Shown here piece after piece: positions 1 to 13,962 of a stretch of DNA of 64,000 nt; the first letter of the stretch is position 1; each line of letters opens with the position of its first letter. Where the stretch lies: positions 30,430,004-30,494,003 of the forward strand of contig OZ037765.1 in assembly GCA_964035545.1 (NCBI GenBank). Direction: 5' to 3'. The notes beneath the pieces were generated by a model that was given only the letters and a program-made list of their open reading frames with translations, was not told where the DNA came from and made no database searches. Source of the DNA: Bugula neritina (taxonomy: Eukaryota; Bryozoa; Gymnolaemata; Cheilostomatida; Bugulidae). The position numbers were made by a program, and so were the translations under genes.

Positions 1-258
1 CATCCATCAATAACTTTAGTCACAGGTATAGATTTTTTCCGGACAATTTTATTAACAAAATAATGCATTAAAAACTTTTCACAAAATAATATATTAGCAA
101 CTTAAATCATTTCCAGACAATCAAGTATCAACAAAATGATATATTTACAATTTTAACGCAAAATATTTTCCAGAAAATTTGTTTGTAAAAACAAGAGAAG
201 ACGATCAAAAAGTCTAAAAACAAGAAGCTGTGTGCCAATCTTTATACGTAAGAGTTAC

Positions 259-1191
259 CTTCAATAGAGATGCCGTAGTCATCACCGAGACAGTCAAGAA
301 TGCTGCCGAGTTTACTGATATTCCACGACTCTTGAGACTCGTCCGTGATGGAGCCGGAGACGTCTGCACCGTAAATAGGGTTGTTGTAGGTTATGTTCTT
401 CCAGTACTGTCTCTCTAATTCATCGTAGTCTGAGCTATTGGGTGGCTTGTACCTGCACAGCATCCACCAGGTATAACATATGCAGTAGGAAACAGGTATT
501 AGAAGACAACTCCAAAAAATGCTGAAAATCTCATCTTAGGAAAGTTTTTATTTCATGAATCTATTGACAAAAATATTCAATGAATTCTCTAATCTCCAAT
601 TAAACATCTTTTAAAACTATTGCTACTTGGAGCTGCAGAAAATTAAAAGACAAGTGAGAAAAACTTCAAATCATAAGAACAAAATTAAACAAACTTATCT
701 GTGTTTGCTATTTTTCTCTATCTAAAACAACTTACGGGCGTTTGTTAGCCATCTCCTCAAACTTCTTAACAGTAATGGGCTTCCTCTGAACATTGTACTG
801 TGTATAGAGACCTTGCTTTCCATGGACAACCTGGGTTATAGGTGCTGGAATCACAAGGTCAATATTATCATAACCTCCAGCTCGAGGCACCCATTCTTTA
901 GGTGGTATAATCTAAAACACAGCATATTATTATATTTTATACCAAACATCATAACAAGAACAAACTTTGAAATAAACTAACATCATATCTACAAAAATCA
1001 AAGTACATATGAATGAAACGTTGTGGGAAGTACCAAGGTATATATACTAGACATACTTTGCAAATGCCAGCTTTCTGAGCACCTAACGATTCTATGTGAC
1101 CTATGTATTTGTTGAAATCTTTAAATTCTTCCCATGTTGGGGTAAACGTCATAATCTTTGGAATGTTATGTCCACCACTAGATGCCTCCAT
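259..1191 (-). CDS. KDM4: KDM4/JMJD2-type histone lysine demethylase, N-terminal part (gene continues off the left edge)
   Basis: Three coding exons on the minus strand, 1191-1057, 911-736 and 452-259, join in frame (phases 0, 2 and 1 at their ends) into 168 residues. Residues about 11-52 form a JmjN domain ([14 protein letters not shown] then a [15 protein letters not shown] segment). This is followed by the PPKEWVPR and DLVIPAPI linker, and by the [17 protein letters not shown] and WNISKL blocks that open the JmjC domain in KDM4A-C. In that family the enzyme removes methyl groups from trimethylated H3K9/H3K36 using Fe(II) and 2-oxoglutarate. The iron-binding HxE...H residues lie in exons beyond position 1 and cannot be checked. 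The ATG at 1191 is supported by the JmjN start. A probable acceptor just upstream of 1220 suggests a separate 5' UTR exon. The family call is firm; the paralogue is not resolved. Confidence 0.93.
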
Positions 1192-1220
1192 TGTGTTAGA
1201 CAGTCAGTTACTCAATAGAA

Positions 1221-4200
1221 TCTGAAAACATAAACAACGGTTTTAACGGAAATCTATTAGATGATACTGAGCTAAACTTAATACAATATTATTGGACAAT
1301 ATATATTTAATAGCATTCTATATAAAAATATAAAAAGCAAAAAAGCAATTTTAAGTGCTTTAGGGAAGCAAAGCATTTGAACAAACTCACTTCCAATTTC
1401 TATAACATATCAAGGTTGGAAAAATACTGTTTTTATATGTAGTCTTCGCCTAATAAATAGATACACTAGAACATGGGTATCCTAAACTAAAAATGAGCTA
1501 TTTTCAATAAATTAGTATTTCATGTAAAGTAATAAAGTAAAGCTAAATGCACAACTGTAACATTTTTATTTAGATACTGAATAAACTTTGTAACTATTAA
1601 TTATTTGAACTTGGAATTATATCATGGTAACTTATTAACACAAATTCACTATTGAGTTTGATCACTTTTCAAATCTATTGAATGAGCATCAGTTTCACTT
1701 TAAATGTTGGTGCAACTGCAAATGTAAACTAACTATTATAATTATAGCAATTGTCAAACTCATAATCAACCTTAATTTAAGGATTAAGTGAAAAAAATTT
1801 CACTATCAGGCTTTGACCAAACATCATGATTGTTGACGTTTCACTATAAAATACTGTCAATTAAATTTATGGTAAAGGCAACACAATAATCCTTATACTT
1901 ATCATTAAGAGTAAAAATATAGTATCAATTTTATTATTACATATATACTAACTGGTATAATTACCTAAAATATCATTATAAATTGAAAGTGGAAATATAA
2001 TATTAGTAATATAAAACACTCAACATTTGACAGAATGAAACTATCATCAACAATTGAAATGCTAATGCCATAAAGACTATAGACATAGTAATAGTACTGC
2101 TACTAGTAATAGTATTATTACTGATAATAAAAGTAGATGTAAAACACTTAATTATTTAAATCAAAATTAAATGTAATACTATCACTTTAACTAATACTAA
2201 CGTTGAACTAAAACTAAATCAGTAAAGGTAAATAAGTAAATCCAATATTTATAATTCAGTAATACTATTCCGTAATTTAATAGTAATATCTATACTAATA
2301 CTATTACTGATTGCAACACTTATAATTATATTGGTATTTATATTGTAATACTAATAGCAATACTAAGTCTTATAATAAAACTAAAAGTAAAAATAATACA
2401 CTAATACTTAATCCTCTACTTATACTTATTGTAAATGTAATAGTTATAGTCAACTCAGTTCCCAGTTTCGCCATTATCATTATGATCATACTCAAGTCAC
2501 AACCATAGGGAAATTCAACTTGAAAGTGGTACTGAAAAACTGAAAGACTAAAATTGAAATATACTCAAACCGAAAGTCAAAATGAAATTGATATCCATAA
2601 TTGATAATTCAATTTGATAGACATAATAAACAATTATAATTGTTTAAAACTAATGAGATATTCAATTATTGATTAGCATTCGCATTGTACTAGAATTAGT
2701 AATACTAAGGTTAATATTATTTGTAAATGTAATGACAATTCTAATTGATATCCACACGTTCACTTTGACTAATAAGTTATAACTTACTCTTGGTCTCATA
2801 GTTATACTGTAGTTATAACAATCAATATCATTATGATTATATTTATAATAAAGTTACTGTAATTGTAATTATGTAATATAATACAGTAATAATTATATCC
2901 TGTATCACTTATACTTATAGCTGAAGTTACACTTATAGTCATAAACAACTTAAGCTGAAACTAACAGTGACACTGACAGTGTGAGTCAGAGTGAGTGTCA
3001 CAGTTCCAGTTCTACTTTTTGCCCTAGCCCCTACTCAATTTTACAATTGCTATTTGCCGATTGAGATAGTCAATTTTACTTCTATAAAAAAACTTCCTAG
3101 CATTGCCATTGCATATGCCTATGGTTCTACTGTGCAACAATATAAACAATATTAACATGCAGTTGGAGTAATTGCAATTGCTTGAGAAAGTCACGTAGGC
3201 GAATCAAGAAATCTCACTATTTAGTTACTGATACCGTTCTACTAGTACACCGCATATGGTACAACAATTCTAATTGGCCAACATACATTAATGCGTTTTT
3301 AAAACGCGACTTTTTCATACTCTTCGCCAACATTAAATGGAAGTACTAAAATGCAACATACGACTCCCAGGGCCTTTAATAACAGAACCCAGCGAAATAT
3401 TATTTTGGTGATTTATGAGCATATATGTCATTTGATAACTATTTCATAACTAGCGTTTAGTTTACACTAAAGTGGCTTGTAAAAATACATGTAACAAGTG
3501 CATATAAATTCGTGAATTTAAAATATACAACCAATTGACCACTGTGCGTGCGTGTGTGTTAAAACAAAAGCCTTTGCATTAAAAAATTAATATTAATTAT
3601 ATTGCTTTGAAGACTTCTCTATTCCAGCACCTACTACTGCTGCTCTTTGTTTAGAACAAAGGTGGGGTAACCCTATACTGAGTAATCGAGCAACTGTTTG
3701 TAGGAAACGACAACTCTTTAATTATCGTGAATAATCGAACAGCAGATCGAAATTTTCAAATATGATAAACCTCCGCTGAATCTTTTCCAAGAGTAAGATC
3801 GTTAGCTATGTTGCTATAGAGATTACGTCCTTGACATTAACTGACGCTAATGGGCTCTAGAATAAGGTTCACGTTGAACATATTATAGGCATATGCATTG
3901 TGAACACAATGATACTTTTAGACTCTATGGCTATGAACTACGGCTGATCTATCACTTTGATGCAAGTCATTAGATTAAAGAATAAACCCACTAAATGTAT
4001 TACTAAAATCTGCGCCAACTGAATGCTATGTGGTAATCATGATATATCATTTTGCAGGATAGTATTTTAATTTTCATAAGAATACTACAAGTATATTCGC
4101 TGATAATAATAACGGTTGTTCTTGAATAAGAACGGACAAGTGCTACAAGTACAAAAGAATTCAAATAAAATGTTATTTTAAAATAAGTTTGTATTTGAGT

Positions 4201-4234
4201 TAAGTACTTTTTGCTGTTGCTGGTTGGCCCAGCA
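1221..4234. other. Intergenic region between two divergent genes
   Basis: No convincing exon is visible. The stretch separates the 5' end of the minus-strand KDM4 gene from the first coding exon of the plus-strand gene at 4235, so both promoters must lie here. The part from about 1900 to 3015 is a loose period-6 array listed separately. The rest is AT-rich unique-looking sequence. Confidence 0.6.
1900..3015. repeat. Degenerate period-6 array with ACT/AGT cores
   Basis: ACT or AGT recurs about every six bases in a changing A/T-rich background, for example TAGTAATACTAATA-like runs near 2100-2400. Near 2960-3010 it shifts to a GC-richer variant with CACTGACAGTGTGAGTCA. ACT and AGT are reverse complements, so the pattern looks the same on both strands. 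There is no fixed unit and no open frame. Confidence 0.55.
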
Positions 4235-7200
4235 ATGTTTCACATAGAGTACAATGAAGAAAGGGGATATTTCACTTGGAGTGAGTTGAGGTACGGGACA
4301 ATTTAGTAATACTGCATAAATTTACTAAAACTCAAATATTATAATCATGCTTTTTATATTAATTGTGTAACTTTAAACTGCTAAAAATAAAATCAACAAT
4401 TCTAATCAAAATAATGAAATATATTTTTTTGAGTGAGTGTTTGTTATTTCTAACTTTGCCAAACTATCTTTGATTTTCCAGGTGTTTGTGTAGAGCTCTT
4501 GGGGTAAGTTAACATTTTCTGACATTATGATTATTATATAGAGTTAAATATTTTTATGTTAGCGGCTGACGCATGACAAAATATAACTATAAGTATGACT
4601 ATGAGCAATATTAATATGTAAAGCTGTGCAGCTACTGCTAGTGTTATGTTGATGTTACATGATCTCTTTATGAATTGATCATTCAAGTTTAAAAGTAACT
4701 ACCAATTGGATAAGATCAAATATACATTTGAAGCATTAAAAGAAAACTTTGCTAAAATGATAATTTGTTTCCTTTCAAGAGCAAAAAATAATCATTAATA
4801 GCTCAGGTGACTACAATTCCTACAAACTTTGGTAGACTTTCTAGCTAAAATATAAGTGTTCTTTTAATGTTTTCATAGATTCTGCATTGCTTTTAATAAC
4901 TACCACTAAGTTTTGTTGAGGGAAGTGTTAAATAACTTATTGTTTCTTACCCATAAAGTTTATATGATTTAATTTCATATGGCAAAAGCTGCTATAAACC
5001 AAAACAGTTGTAAGTAATACTGTATTTATGAACTACTTTCATTTAGTACTTTTTGAAAAGTAAAGGTAATTTTCCTTTTTCAAACACCAGTATTAAGAAC
5101 ATTGAACAAGCACTGATGTTCAAATGTTCTATTTTATACATAGAATAAGAATGTAATTGTATAAATATTGTTTAAAATTAATATGAGTTTTATATGTATA
5201 AAGTTTCAGCCAGACTTGATTACAAATAACTTACCCTCTGAAGTAGATCAGCAAGAATCTGGAATGCTCATCAAAGTGAGTTTTAGTTTTTAGTTTCAGT
5301 TAGTTTTTCAGTTCCTTAGTAGCTTCCAGCGTTTATGTTCTGTTTCAATATTATATAAGCAAATGATAGTGAATAGCTAGTGCTTTGTCTTACTAGAGAA
5401 AAGTAGCTATTGTTACTGAAAGACTAACTCAGTGCATTGTTAACTGGCTGGGTAATTTTCAGCTGATGTGATCCTGTAATCATTGGTTGTTTCAACTACC
5501 AGCTGGAACTACAATTGTCAACTTTTGTTTAGGATATTTTAAGGATTATAAACCTTAAGTACTTGGACTTAGCTGTTGATAAAACATTCAATGCCCACAC
5601 AGCCGACTGGAATTTATGTGCTTTCAAGAAAGCTTTTGTCTTATTGGACCATAGAATACTAACGTGAGTTTAGATTCGTTATTGTATTTTTGACAAATAA
5701 TTGGCCTGTAGTAGAAGTTAACCTTATACCAGTAGAACGGGGCTATAAATTATAGCCTATAATTATCTTTTGGTGCTGAGCCATCGAGCTTTAAGGCTAC
5801 AGGCAAATTATTTCTCAATTATGTGTGTCATAGCATAACTAAATCCTATTTAATTGCTGTTATTTAAATTATTATCCAAGTTTACTTTATAGAATTCCTG
5901 TAACCCTTACTTAGTTTTATTTTACATGCAATTTATCCCAATGATTCTAGTTTGTACGAAAGCGGCCCTGCATGTGAAAATTTGTTTTATATTTTGTGCT
6001 AGAATAGAAGTAGAAATTATTTGCACAACTCTACCTACCTAATGCTAGAGAAATTGCTTTGCTTTATATTATTTTAGTGCTTGTAATAGTTGTTTATGAA
6101 CATGAATTCTAAGTTATAATCGTTTATTAAAATCCCACTTCTAATTTTGACAGTTTCCTTGCATATTTTTCTACTTAGTTTCTCTATAAGCGTATTAGTT
6201 ATATGTTATAATAGTATATAATGGAAAAAAATATGGCAAAGATGAATATTTGTATACAGAATAATGAAATCAAATTTGTAACTGATTTATGCCGTTTAGT
6301 TACCAGGAGCTGCATGATATTAGAGTGGCCTTCTGTGCCTATGAGCACCAAGATCTGAAAGGAATGCTTATAGATGAGAATATCATCATGAGGTGTCTTA
6401 AGGTATGATACTTCAATATGCTTAACAATGCCACGCGCTGGCGCAAACACACAGTAATGCAGAAGATTAAAAAATATTAGTCCCAAATTTCCTGAGTTTT
6501 TAGTACACTGGCTGTAGCCTACAGGCTGTAGGGCTATATTTATATGTTTATAAGTCAATATGTTGATACATTACCGATGGAAAAGTACGTTAGTAGTAGA
6601 TATGGCATAGTATCCCAATACTAACAGTTGGCTTTTTATATCAACCTATAGGTTAAAGTCTAAACTCTTTGATAGCCTGTATTGGAATTCTGATTTACTT
6701 TTCTTCAAGCTCCAAGAATAACATTTTTCGAATTTGATATTGTGACAATGGAACTAGTTGAGTATATTTCCAAAATTAGTAGTTATATGTAATCTTTGTA
6801 GATGTGTGGGAGAATAATAGCCCCATTGAAGATGCATCACAGGATAAAACATATGAGTCAGCTCTTTGATGAAGAAGATAGAATTCAGCTGTATGAATTT
6901 TTAGACCTGATTCTGTGGACAGAGATGTTTGATGCCCACAAGCCACACCAGCTGATAGTTACTAATGCTAAAGAAAAGAACTCTTCCATTTTTCAAGTAA
7001 TAATTTAGATTCTCTTTCTATTTGCTACTTGCATGGAGTAAATCATGGCTGAGTAAATTCAGCATGCAGTGGGTGTGAGACTGCTAACAGTTTTGTTTCA
7101 AGGTTGCCTTTAGAATAGCTCTATACTATAGCTGACATTTAATTTTATGGCTTGGGAATAAATAATCCAATGCTAAACCAAACATTATAAGTTTAAGCTG

Positions 7201-10200
7201 AGCAAACGTATACATCTATGCATGGGGTTCCTGTCATTTCGTACACAAAGTGAATAATGAATTAACCCGAACCCAAATAATAAATAAATATAAAGAATAT
7301 GTATTTTAGTTAATTTATATTGATGTGTATGAAATCACCTTGCACCCTTATGCAAGATGGTTATTTAATATTTCCTTGTGTTGGTTTCATGTTAGTATTG
7401 TGAAGAACTACATCTCTATGGGTTTAGGTTACTATCAATGCTCTTTAATAATCACAACAATGCTATCTCAACTACCGAGTCAGTAAAGTTTAATATTTTC
7501 ATTTGCCTAATTTCGCACCTATAAAGCATGCTAATTTAATTGAATAAAATCAATCATTTATATTAAATAATGCAAAGAGCTCACTGACTAGGGCTATTTA
7601 AAGCTATTCTTTACGTTGAGGTTGTTAACATTATTTTCAGAAAGTTTAATAATGAAAAATTTCACTAAGATATTGATAGCCAATGTTATGTTTATTTCTT
7701 GTTAGTAACGTGTTAAATGCTCAAAACAATTAGTTTAGTGAACAGTTTAATAAACATAACCACCTAACTAACTATTTAGTATATTATTACAATTTCTAGA
7801 CTCAACTATTGGAAGCAAAATATACAAAGTTCTGTTTGAAAGAAACCAAGAAATAATGATAAAATTTCTATGACTCATGCCACTCCATTATTTCATATAT
7901 TAGTTAAACTGAATCACTCTTAAAGTGGGAAGTGAAATTTTGTTGCCGTGCTAATAAGCAACAAACTAATCCAATATCAGGTTTGCTTTAGTTTGAATTG
8001 TTCATTTCAGCAGCTGGTGTGCTTTCCCTAGAACTGTTGTGAAACTCTCATTAAACTTGTTTACTAATTTCACTGTTAGAATATTATAAGAGTATTTTAA
8101 GAAACACCGGTCAGCTGGTACCAAGGCTAAGGCCAGCGTCATGAGTTAGGGTTGGTGCTAAGATAGGCAAGTATTTCTACTAACAGTGTTTTATGTCTGT
8201 TGCTTAACATTGTCATAAAATATATGTATGTTTAAACATTATATTAGTAGCCTTTGTGACTATTCCGATTTCATTAAATAAAATTGTTCACTATATAGTG
8301 ACAAAATACTCATTGCTTATAGGCATTATGTATTACTGCACATTATATAATACATAGAGAAAAGATTTAGCTAATCACATGTAGCTATTATGCAATTTAT
8401 ACAGTGTAATTTCAATAAAACAATAAAAGGTTGTTTAGCCAAGTTGATTAATAGAAACTTGAGACATTTTCCAAGAGAAACATAAATGCACAAAATATAG
8501 CAACTTGTTTTTGTGTTCTATAGTTTTTGGTGCAAATGTGTTTTTAGATTGCATGATATGTTTGTAGTTTTAACAATGTTGCTTTGCGCAATAGTTTTGT
8601 ATAGTATATTAGCCAGCACCTAGGATATAAATTTTAGCATGCAGTTTTTATTTTTATGTGAAAGTATTTTGCTTTAAAAGTTGAATAGTTGACCAAGCAT
8701 GAGAAATAAAATTAGCAGCACATACACCAAGGTTCCCAACCTAATATTTTAATATTTTAATAAATAATGAAAGGAAACTAACAATACATTCACCCAAGTT
8801 TCTAACTTTATTTTATTAAGGGTTAAGTTTTGCAACTGTTGAATTTTTAGGTAGAGGATTTCCAGCATATTCTGCAGCACCATGACGAGAGACTGGCCCA
8901 GTATCTCAATGAACTTTACCTTCACGAAGAGTGGAGCTTTGGCAAAGAAGAGTTCAGCAAACAGAAACTTCCCAATGAACTTCCTGTGTATCGTGACTTC
9001 CGGCTTAAGAATGTAAGCTCTGTTTTTTTAGTTTGATTTAGAAATTTATCAGTATAATATTTTATATGCAAGAAATTGCAAAATATAAAGATTTATAAGC
9101 TAAATGAATGCAAATTTTTGTCCATTTATCTAGAAAAAATTTTCAAACCATAGTAATGATATTCTAAATTTTATTCTTTATTTGTTTAAAAATACTGATT
9201 GAACTTCTAATTTTTTTTGAAAATTTTTTTATTTTAAAAGTCATGTTATTAGCTTTTGTTTATTTGATTGAATACAGTCAGTTCGTTTAGTTGTATTTGC
9301 TTAAAAGATTGAAAACATATATTTTTTTCACTTCAGATGAGCAAGAGTAAAAAGCATTACAAATACTTAAAAAACCAAGTAGCAAAGTCTCAAGACAATG
9401 TGCATACTACATCAACGGGGCATGTACGACCCCGTCCCCTAACTGCACCAAGACTAGAGAAGTATGAACAGTCTGAGAAATCATCTATTTACACAGCTCA
9501 TTCTCAACACAAGTTGACAGTGAGTGACATGGTTAGAGATTATATTCACACACCAGCAATCAGACTTATTCGAAGTGGTGAGTCGAAACAATTATATAAC
9601 CGTATAATATGTGCTCAACACTCCTCTGGTCTTGTTTTGTTTAACTGAATTAGCAGGTAGTTGTTTGTTTCCTAGAATGTAAATGCTTTTGCACTCAACT
9701 AGCCATAACAAAATTATTTGCAAGATTAATTTTATCTGTTATTCTGGTGTGTCAGTTTGCATGTAATAATAGGCAACAATTACATTATTTCTGTAGTACC
9801 AAGAGAACACAACTTCAAATTAAACATGAGTGGTGAATGGTAGTATTTGCCAAATTTATTTTTCATGAAATTGTTGAAAACAATGCACTGGATACTGAAA
9901 AGTCACACTATGACTAAGTTTCACATTTAACCCCATAAATAACTCCTTTCAATGACTATGAATGAATTATAAAACAATTGTTGTGTGCACCAAATAGTAC
10001 TTGTACTTTTAGCTTCTCCCAGAATGAAGTTGGGCAGTAACATAGCGCCCCCTACTGGTTTGTCTGCAGCTGTAGATTATGAGTCTGTAGCTCCTGCAGT
10101 CACTCGAGACGATAAACTGCAACGAGAGCACGACTTGCAAGACCTCAAGTTTCACATCTCCACATTGGTGAGTCTGCATATAGTATTAGTAGTTTTCCAG

Positions 10201-13200
10201 TAGAGGGAGGAAATAACTCCAAGATTTAAGTAAAGCCAACCTATAGAAAATGTTCTGTGCTTGGAGACATATTAGATATTGTAGAGTCTGTCCCCAATCT
10301 GTGAGTTACATAATAAAACTTGTATTTATTTATCAGGAAAACAGGTATGATCAAAAATTACAGAAGGCCATGAATGAGCATCTGCCAAACTATGTGCCCA
10401 GGCCAAAAGTAGTAGGTAAGAAAGTAAATATTATATTACACATATGGTTTTTAGTTATTTTATATTACATCTTATATGTTTTATATTTTATATGGTTTGT
10501 TTATTATTTATTAAATGATGCAGAAAAATGTCTACTTTTAACTTTTAACTTGATCAGAAGTAAAAGTGCAATTGTTGTGTTCAATTATGGTTACTGAGCT
10601 ATTTAATTGTGGAAGTGGAAATGTAGAGGCTTGCACGTGGTTATGTAGTGCAAAGGCCAAATATAGGCGGTAGTGTAAGTGTAAAGGTAAGTGTGTAAAC
10701 GATGGTGTAAATTTAAGTGGTAGACTTGCAGTGTAAACTGAAATGTAAAATAAGTGTAATTTATAATGTATTTCAAGTGTACGATTGTAATGATATACAA
10801 ATTATCTCGTGTGTACAAACCTTGTAGCTTTCCAAATGAAAAGCATTTTTTGAAATTATCTTACTTTTTTAATTGCTCTTGTCTTTTATATTATGCTTGT
10901 GAATTTCCCACAATACATCAGGAACGCCATATTACTATATTTGTTGATGAATACATTTTATGTCTGTAGAAGAAAAGGTTGAAGGTAAAACTGCATGCTA
11001 TGTAGCTGCCAGCAATAGCTATTACATACACCTTGCTATAGCAAATTTATATTTGAAAATTGTGTTATATACAGTAACAAGGATTTGTTTTGCAAATGTG
11101 TTTTCTAATGCATGATTTTCTATCACATCCTAGTGTGGCTTTAAGGTTTTGCCATGCTCTGCATTTCTAATACACAATATATAATTTATTTAATCATTAC
11201 TTTCAATTGTGTGTCAAATGCAAATTTGAAACAAGACTATTCTAATATGAATTCATCATTTTTGAAAATTTGAACTGGTTTTTTCATCATTATCTCCAAT
11301 AATAGAAGTGTGTTCGTTTTTCTTTAGAGATTTTGATAAATAAAATAGTTGGTATTTTGTTATTGCTGAAGTGAAACTCTAAAAATATGTCATTAAGTGT
11401 GGCTAAACTATTATATAGTGCTATTAGCAGAAAAAGAGTTGAATGGCATTGATTTTGTTTTAAGTTTATGTGTATTGATACTAATTATTAACTATAAAAG
11501 CATAGCTAATATTAAAAACATCAACTAAAGGTAGTTTGGCTCAGTATATGTATTATATAGCTAATGTATTGAATGAGTCACTTGAATGCAACTTAAAGAA
11601 CTGATTTAATTAAAACACAAATAAAGTCCGTGACAACATTGATATATGTTACAGATTTTCCTTAGGAGAAGTTTATAGATTGAGATTCACATGAAAGGAA
11701 TTTTACCAAACATTATTTTTTATTTTACAGCTTCATTTGCGTAAATTCAGACTACAGTGTATGTTTATATATTTATGTGGTTGTAAGAAAATAGTAAAGT
11801 TTAAACTTTGATCCTGTGGCACACAGCAACAATTGGCAAATTGGTATATATAGATACCAGAAATGCTGAAGTGCTAAAAAACCATAATTTGAAGCATAAA
11901 TAACATGTGAAGTTTTTTTGCTTATTTAATCTAAAGATAAATGATGAAGCTTTGTAAGAATTACAAACCAACTGCCAAATGTAGATTATTTTCTTATATA
12001 AATATCTTTATTCCTATGATTAAACATTCACTGTATGTAGACCATTTGTTGTATAAATGTTTTAATGTCATTAGAAATATGAATTTTAGAGCCTTTAGTA
12101 TTAAAGCCTAAATCTGTTAACCCAGCCCTTTTATCTGAAAATATAAACAAGCTAGCATATGCTCCTTACCGACCAGTGCCAAAGCCAAGTCACGCTGGAA
12201 AGTGTGATGCTCGGTAAGTTGTTCTGTTTTGTGCAGAATTTTTCAAACTTTATACTTAATTATTTTTAAATAATTTTTTGTTCATAAATTACTCTCTTAT
12301 TTATTATTATATATTATTATTTATTACTCATTTTTTTATTTAGCTCATTGAGTCAGTACAGCATTTGAATAGCTGCATGTAATATTAAGATGAAGTTTTC
12401 CTTAACTAAGAATAAACATGAACATTATTGTGTATGCACTATGCATGTTGTATAATTAGTTTGTTTAATACAGCTGCAAATGTAACATCTGCTCCTTAAA
12501 TACCATCTCATACTGTTTAGGTATCGAGGCTGGCACAAAATGATGACTACGAAAGGATCTCATTACATCCTCACAACAAACTCATTTGGAGACAGTCCTG
12601 CAGCTAAACAGCATGCTAAGTTAAATGAAGAGTACGCCAAGACAGTAAGTGTAATGTCCTACATGTATGTTTAGTGTGTGTGCGTGCGAGTGTGTGCTCG
12701 CACTAAACAGCATGTTCAGTTAAATAGAGGGTACATCAAGTCAATAAGTGCAACTGCCTATACGTGTGTACATATGTGTACTTTCATATGTATTATATAA
12801 TATATAGTGGTAGTGACATATGTGCTGATAATTGGTTACTTTGTGTATTGTTAGGTCAAAAATGTGAAAGGAGATTGTGTATTCAGAAAAACAACTTCAA
12901 AAAATGTGAAGCCAGAGATACTCCGTCCACCTCCCCCGTCCACTACAACAACAGTCCAGAGTAGCCAATCTGAAAGACCACAGTCTAAAGCAAATGAGCC
13001 TCTTATCCAGACACCAAATAAGATGCAGAGATCGTCTGCACGTGTAGTCCTTGCTGGAATGTTGGATACTATATCAGAAGTAAGTGGGTCTAGAAAGCCG
13101 AGTGCAAATTCGAGAAAATTAAGTCCCGATTCAAGAAAACCAAGTGCTCGCCCTAGCACGACTTCGTCTTCTAACAAATCATACACCTTTAGTGATTTCA

Positions 13201-13571
13201 AACTATATACTGAAGAGTATGACAAACCAGAAGAAAAAGTGGAGTTGAGTGCCAAAAATCTTACAGATGATAGTCAAGTTGGGCCTACTACGCCAAGAAT
13301 TGTCTTACATAAGCCAACACTCGGTAATTTGCAAGTTTCATCTGTAGCAACAGGCCGTCGTTATTCAAAGGTTACAGGCAATGATATAGCTAAAGACATC
13401 GTTGGTCAGGTAGACAACCACATGGCCAGCCAACAGCATCTCCAGAAAATGAAAAGTGTTCATGCCACTAAAGTAAAAAATCTTATCAAGAGAAGAAAAC
13501 TTTCAGGATATGTAAAGAAACGCCTCATTGACTCCGCACGGGAAAGAAATTTTTCTGTAACTATTTGTTAG
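4235..13571 (+). CDS. Uncharacterised protein with degenerate EF-hand-like segments, 14 exons, 729 aa
   Basis: Exons 4235-4290, 4482-4503, 5210-5275, 5533-5663, 6300-6402, 6802-6996, 8851-9012, 9337-9577, 10013-10167, 10337-10415, 10970-10984, 12090-12213, 12521-12644 and 12855-13571 all have AG/GT borders and join in frame. The ATG at 4235 is the first after an in-frame TGA at 4196; an upstream exon is not excluded. Residues about 92-191 are helical and resemble two worn EF-hands: a loop around HQDLKGMLIDEN, then FDEEDRIQLYEFLDLI. Calcium-binding residues are incomplete. Residues 246-490 are basic with few hydrophobic blocks. The tail from residue 492 is rich in Ser, Pro, Lys and Arg (SRKPSANSRKLSPDSRKPSA) and ends in a lysine-rich helix. 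I cannot name the protein. It is divergent with KDM4 and convergent with LRP5/6. The exon chain is likely real; the function is unknown. Confidence 0.75.
6997..8850 (+). other. Intron 6 of the uncharacterised gene
   Basis: This is 1.85 kb of AT-rich sequence between the in-frame exons ending at 6996 and starting at 8851. I see no exon, tandem repeat or transposon ends in it. Confidence 0.55.
10600..10790 (+). repeat. Degenerate period-6 GTGTAA-like stretch in intron 10
   Basis: Words such as AAGTGTAAAGG and TAAGTGTGTAAAC recur about every six bases with no fixed unit. It resembles the period-6 arrays found between genes here, but with GTG/GTA cores. It lies between exon 10 (ends 10415) and the 15-nt exon at 10970. 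Confidence 0.4.
10985..12089 (+). other. Intron of the uncharacterised gene
   Basis: AT-rich intron between the 15-nt exon and the exon at 12090. No other feature is visible. Confidence 0.5.
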
Positions 13572-13797
13572 CTCATGGACTTCCTTTCTTTTCTTGCATT
13601 GTAACCTCCGAGCAGCTCATGAACTTATAAACCTCATCCTTCCACTTGTTTTGATATCAAGTGAAGTTAACAAATATGCAGCATAATTACTATTCATGCA
13701 AGTAGTTCCATACTTTGCATGCCTAGTCAGAGGGCATAATACTGACGTGAAACACGTGACTTCAAGTATATAATTATTATGGACAAGTAAAATAGTA

Positions 13798-13803
13798 AAT
13801 AAA
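13798..13803 (+). terminator. Candidate poly(A) signal of the uncharacterised gene
   Basis: AATAAA lies 227 bases after the stop codon at 13571. A second AATAAA is at 13860-13865. Motif only; no transcript support. Confidence 0.35.
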
Positions 13804-13956
13804 TGAAACATTTTCCCAAGATTTGGTATAAAACTACTTTTTTCAAAGAAACCAATAACAATAAAGCATATTTCATTGTCATGTATACCATTACTTGTTG
13901 ATGTAAATTATAAATTTGTATTCTTGTTCAATTAGTGCAGGTTTGTTTCCTTAAAT

Positions 13957-13962
13957 TTATTT
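13957..13962 (-). terminator. Candidate poly(A) signal of LRP5/6
   Basis: On the minus strand this reads AATAAA, 514 bases after the LRP5/6 stop. If used, the LRP5/6 3' UTR would end close to, but not overlap, the uncharacterised gene's coding end. Confidence 0.3.
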
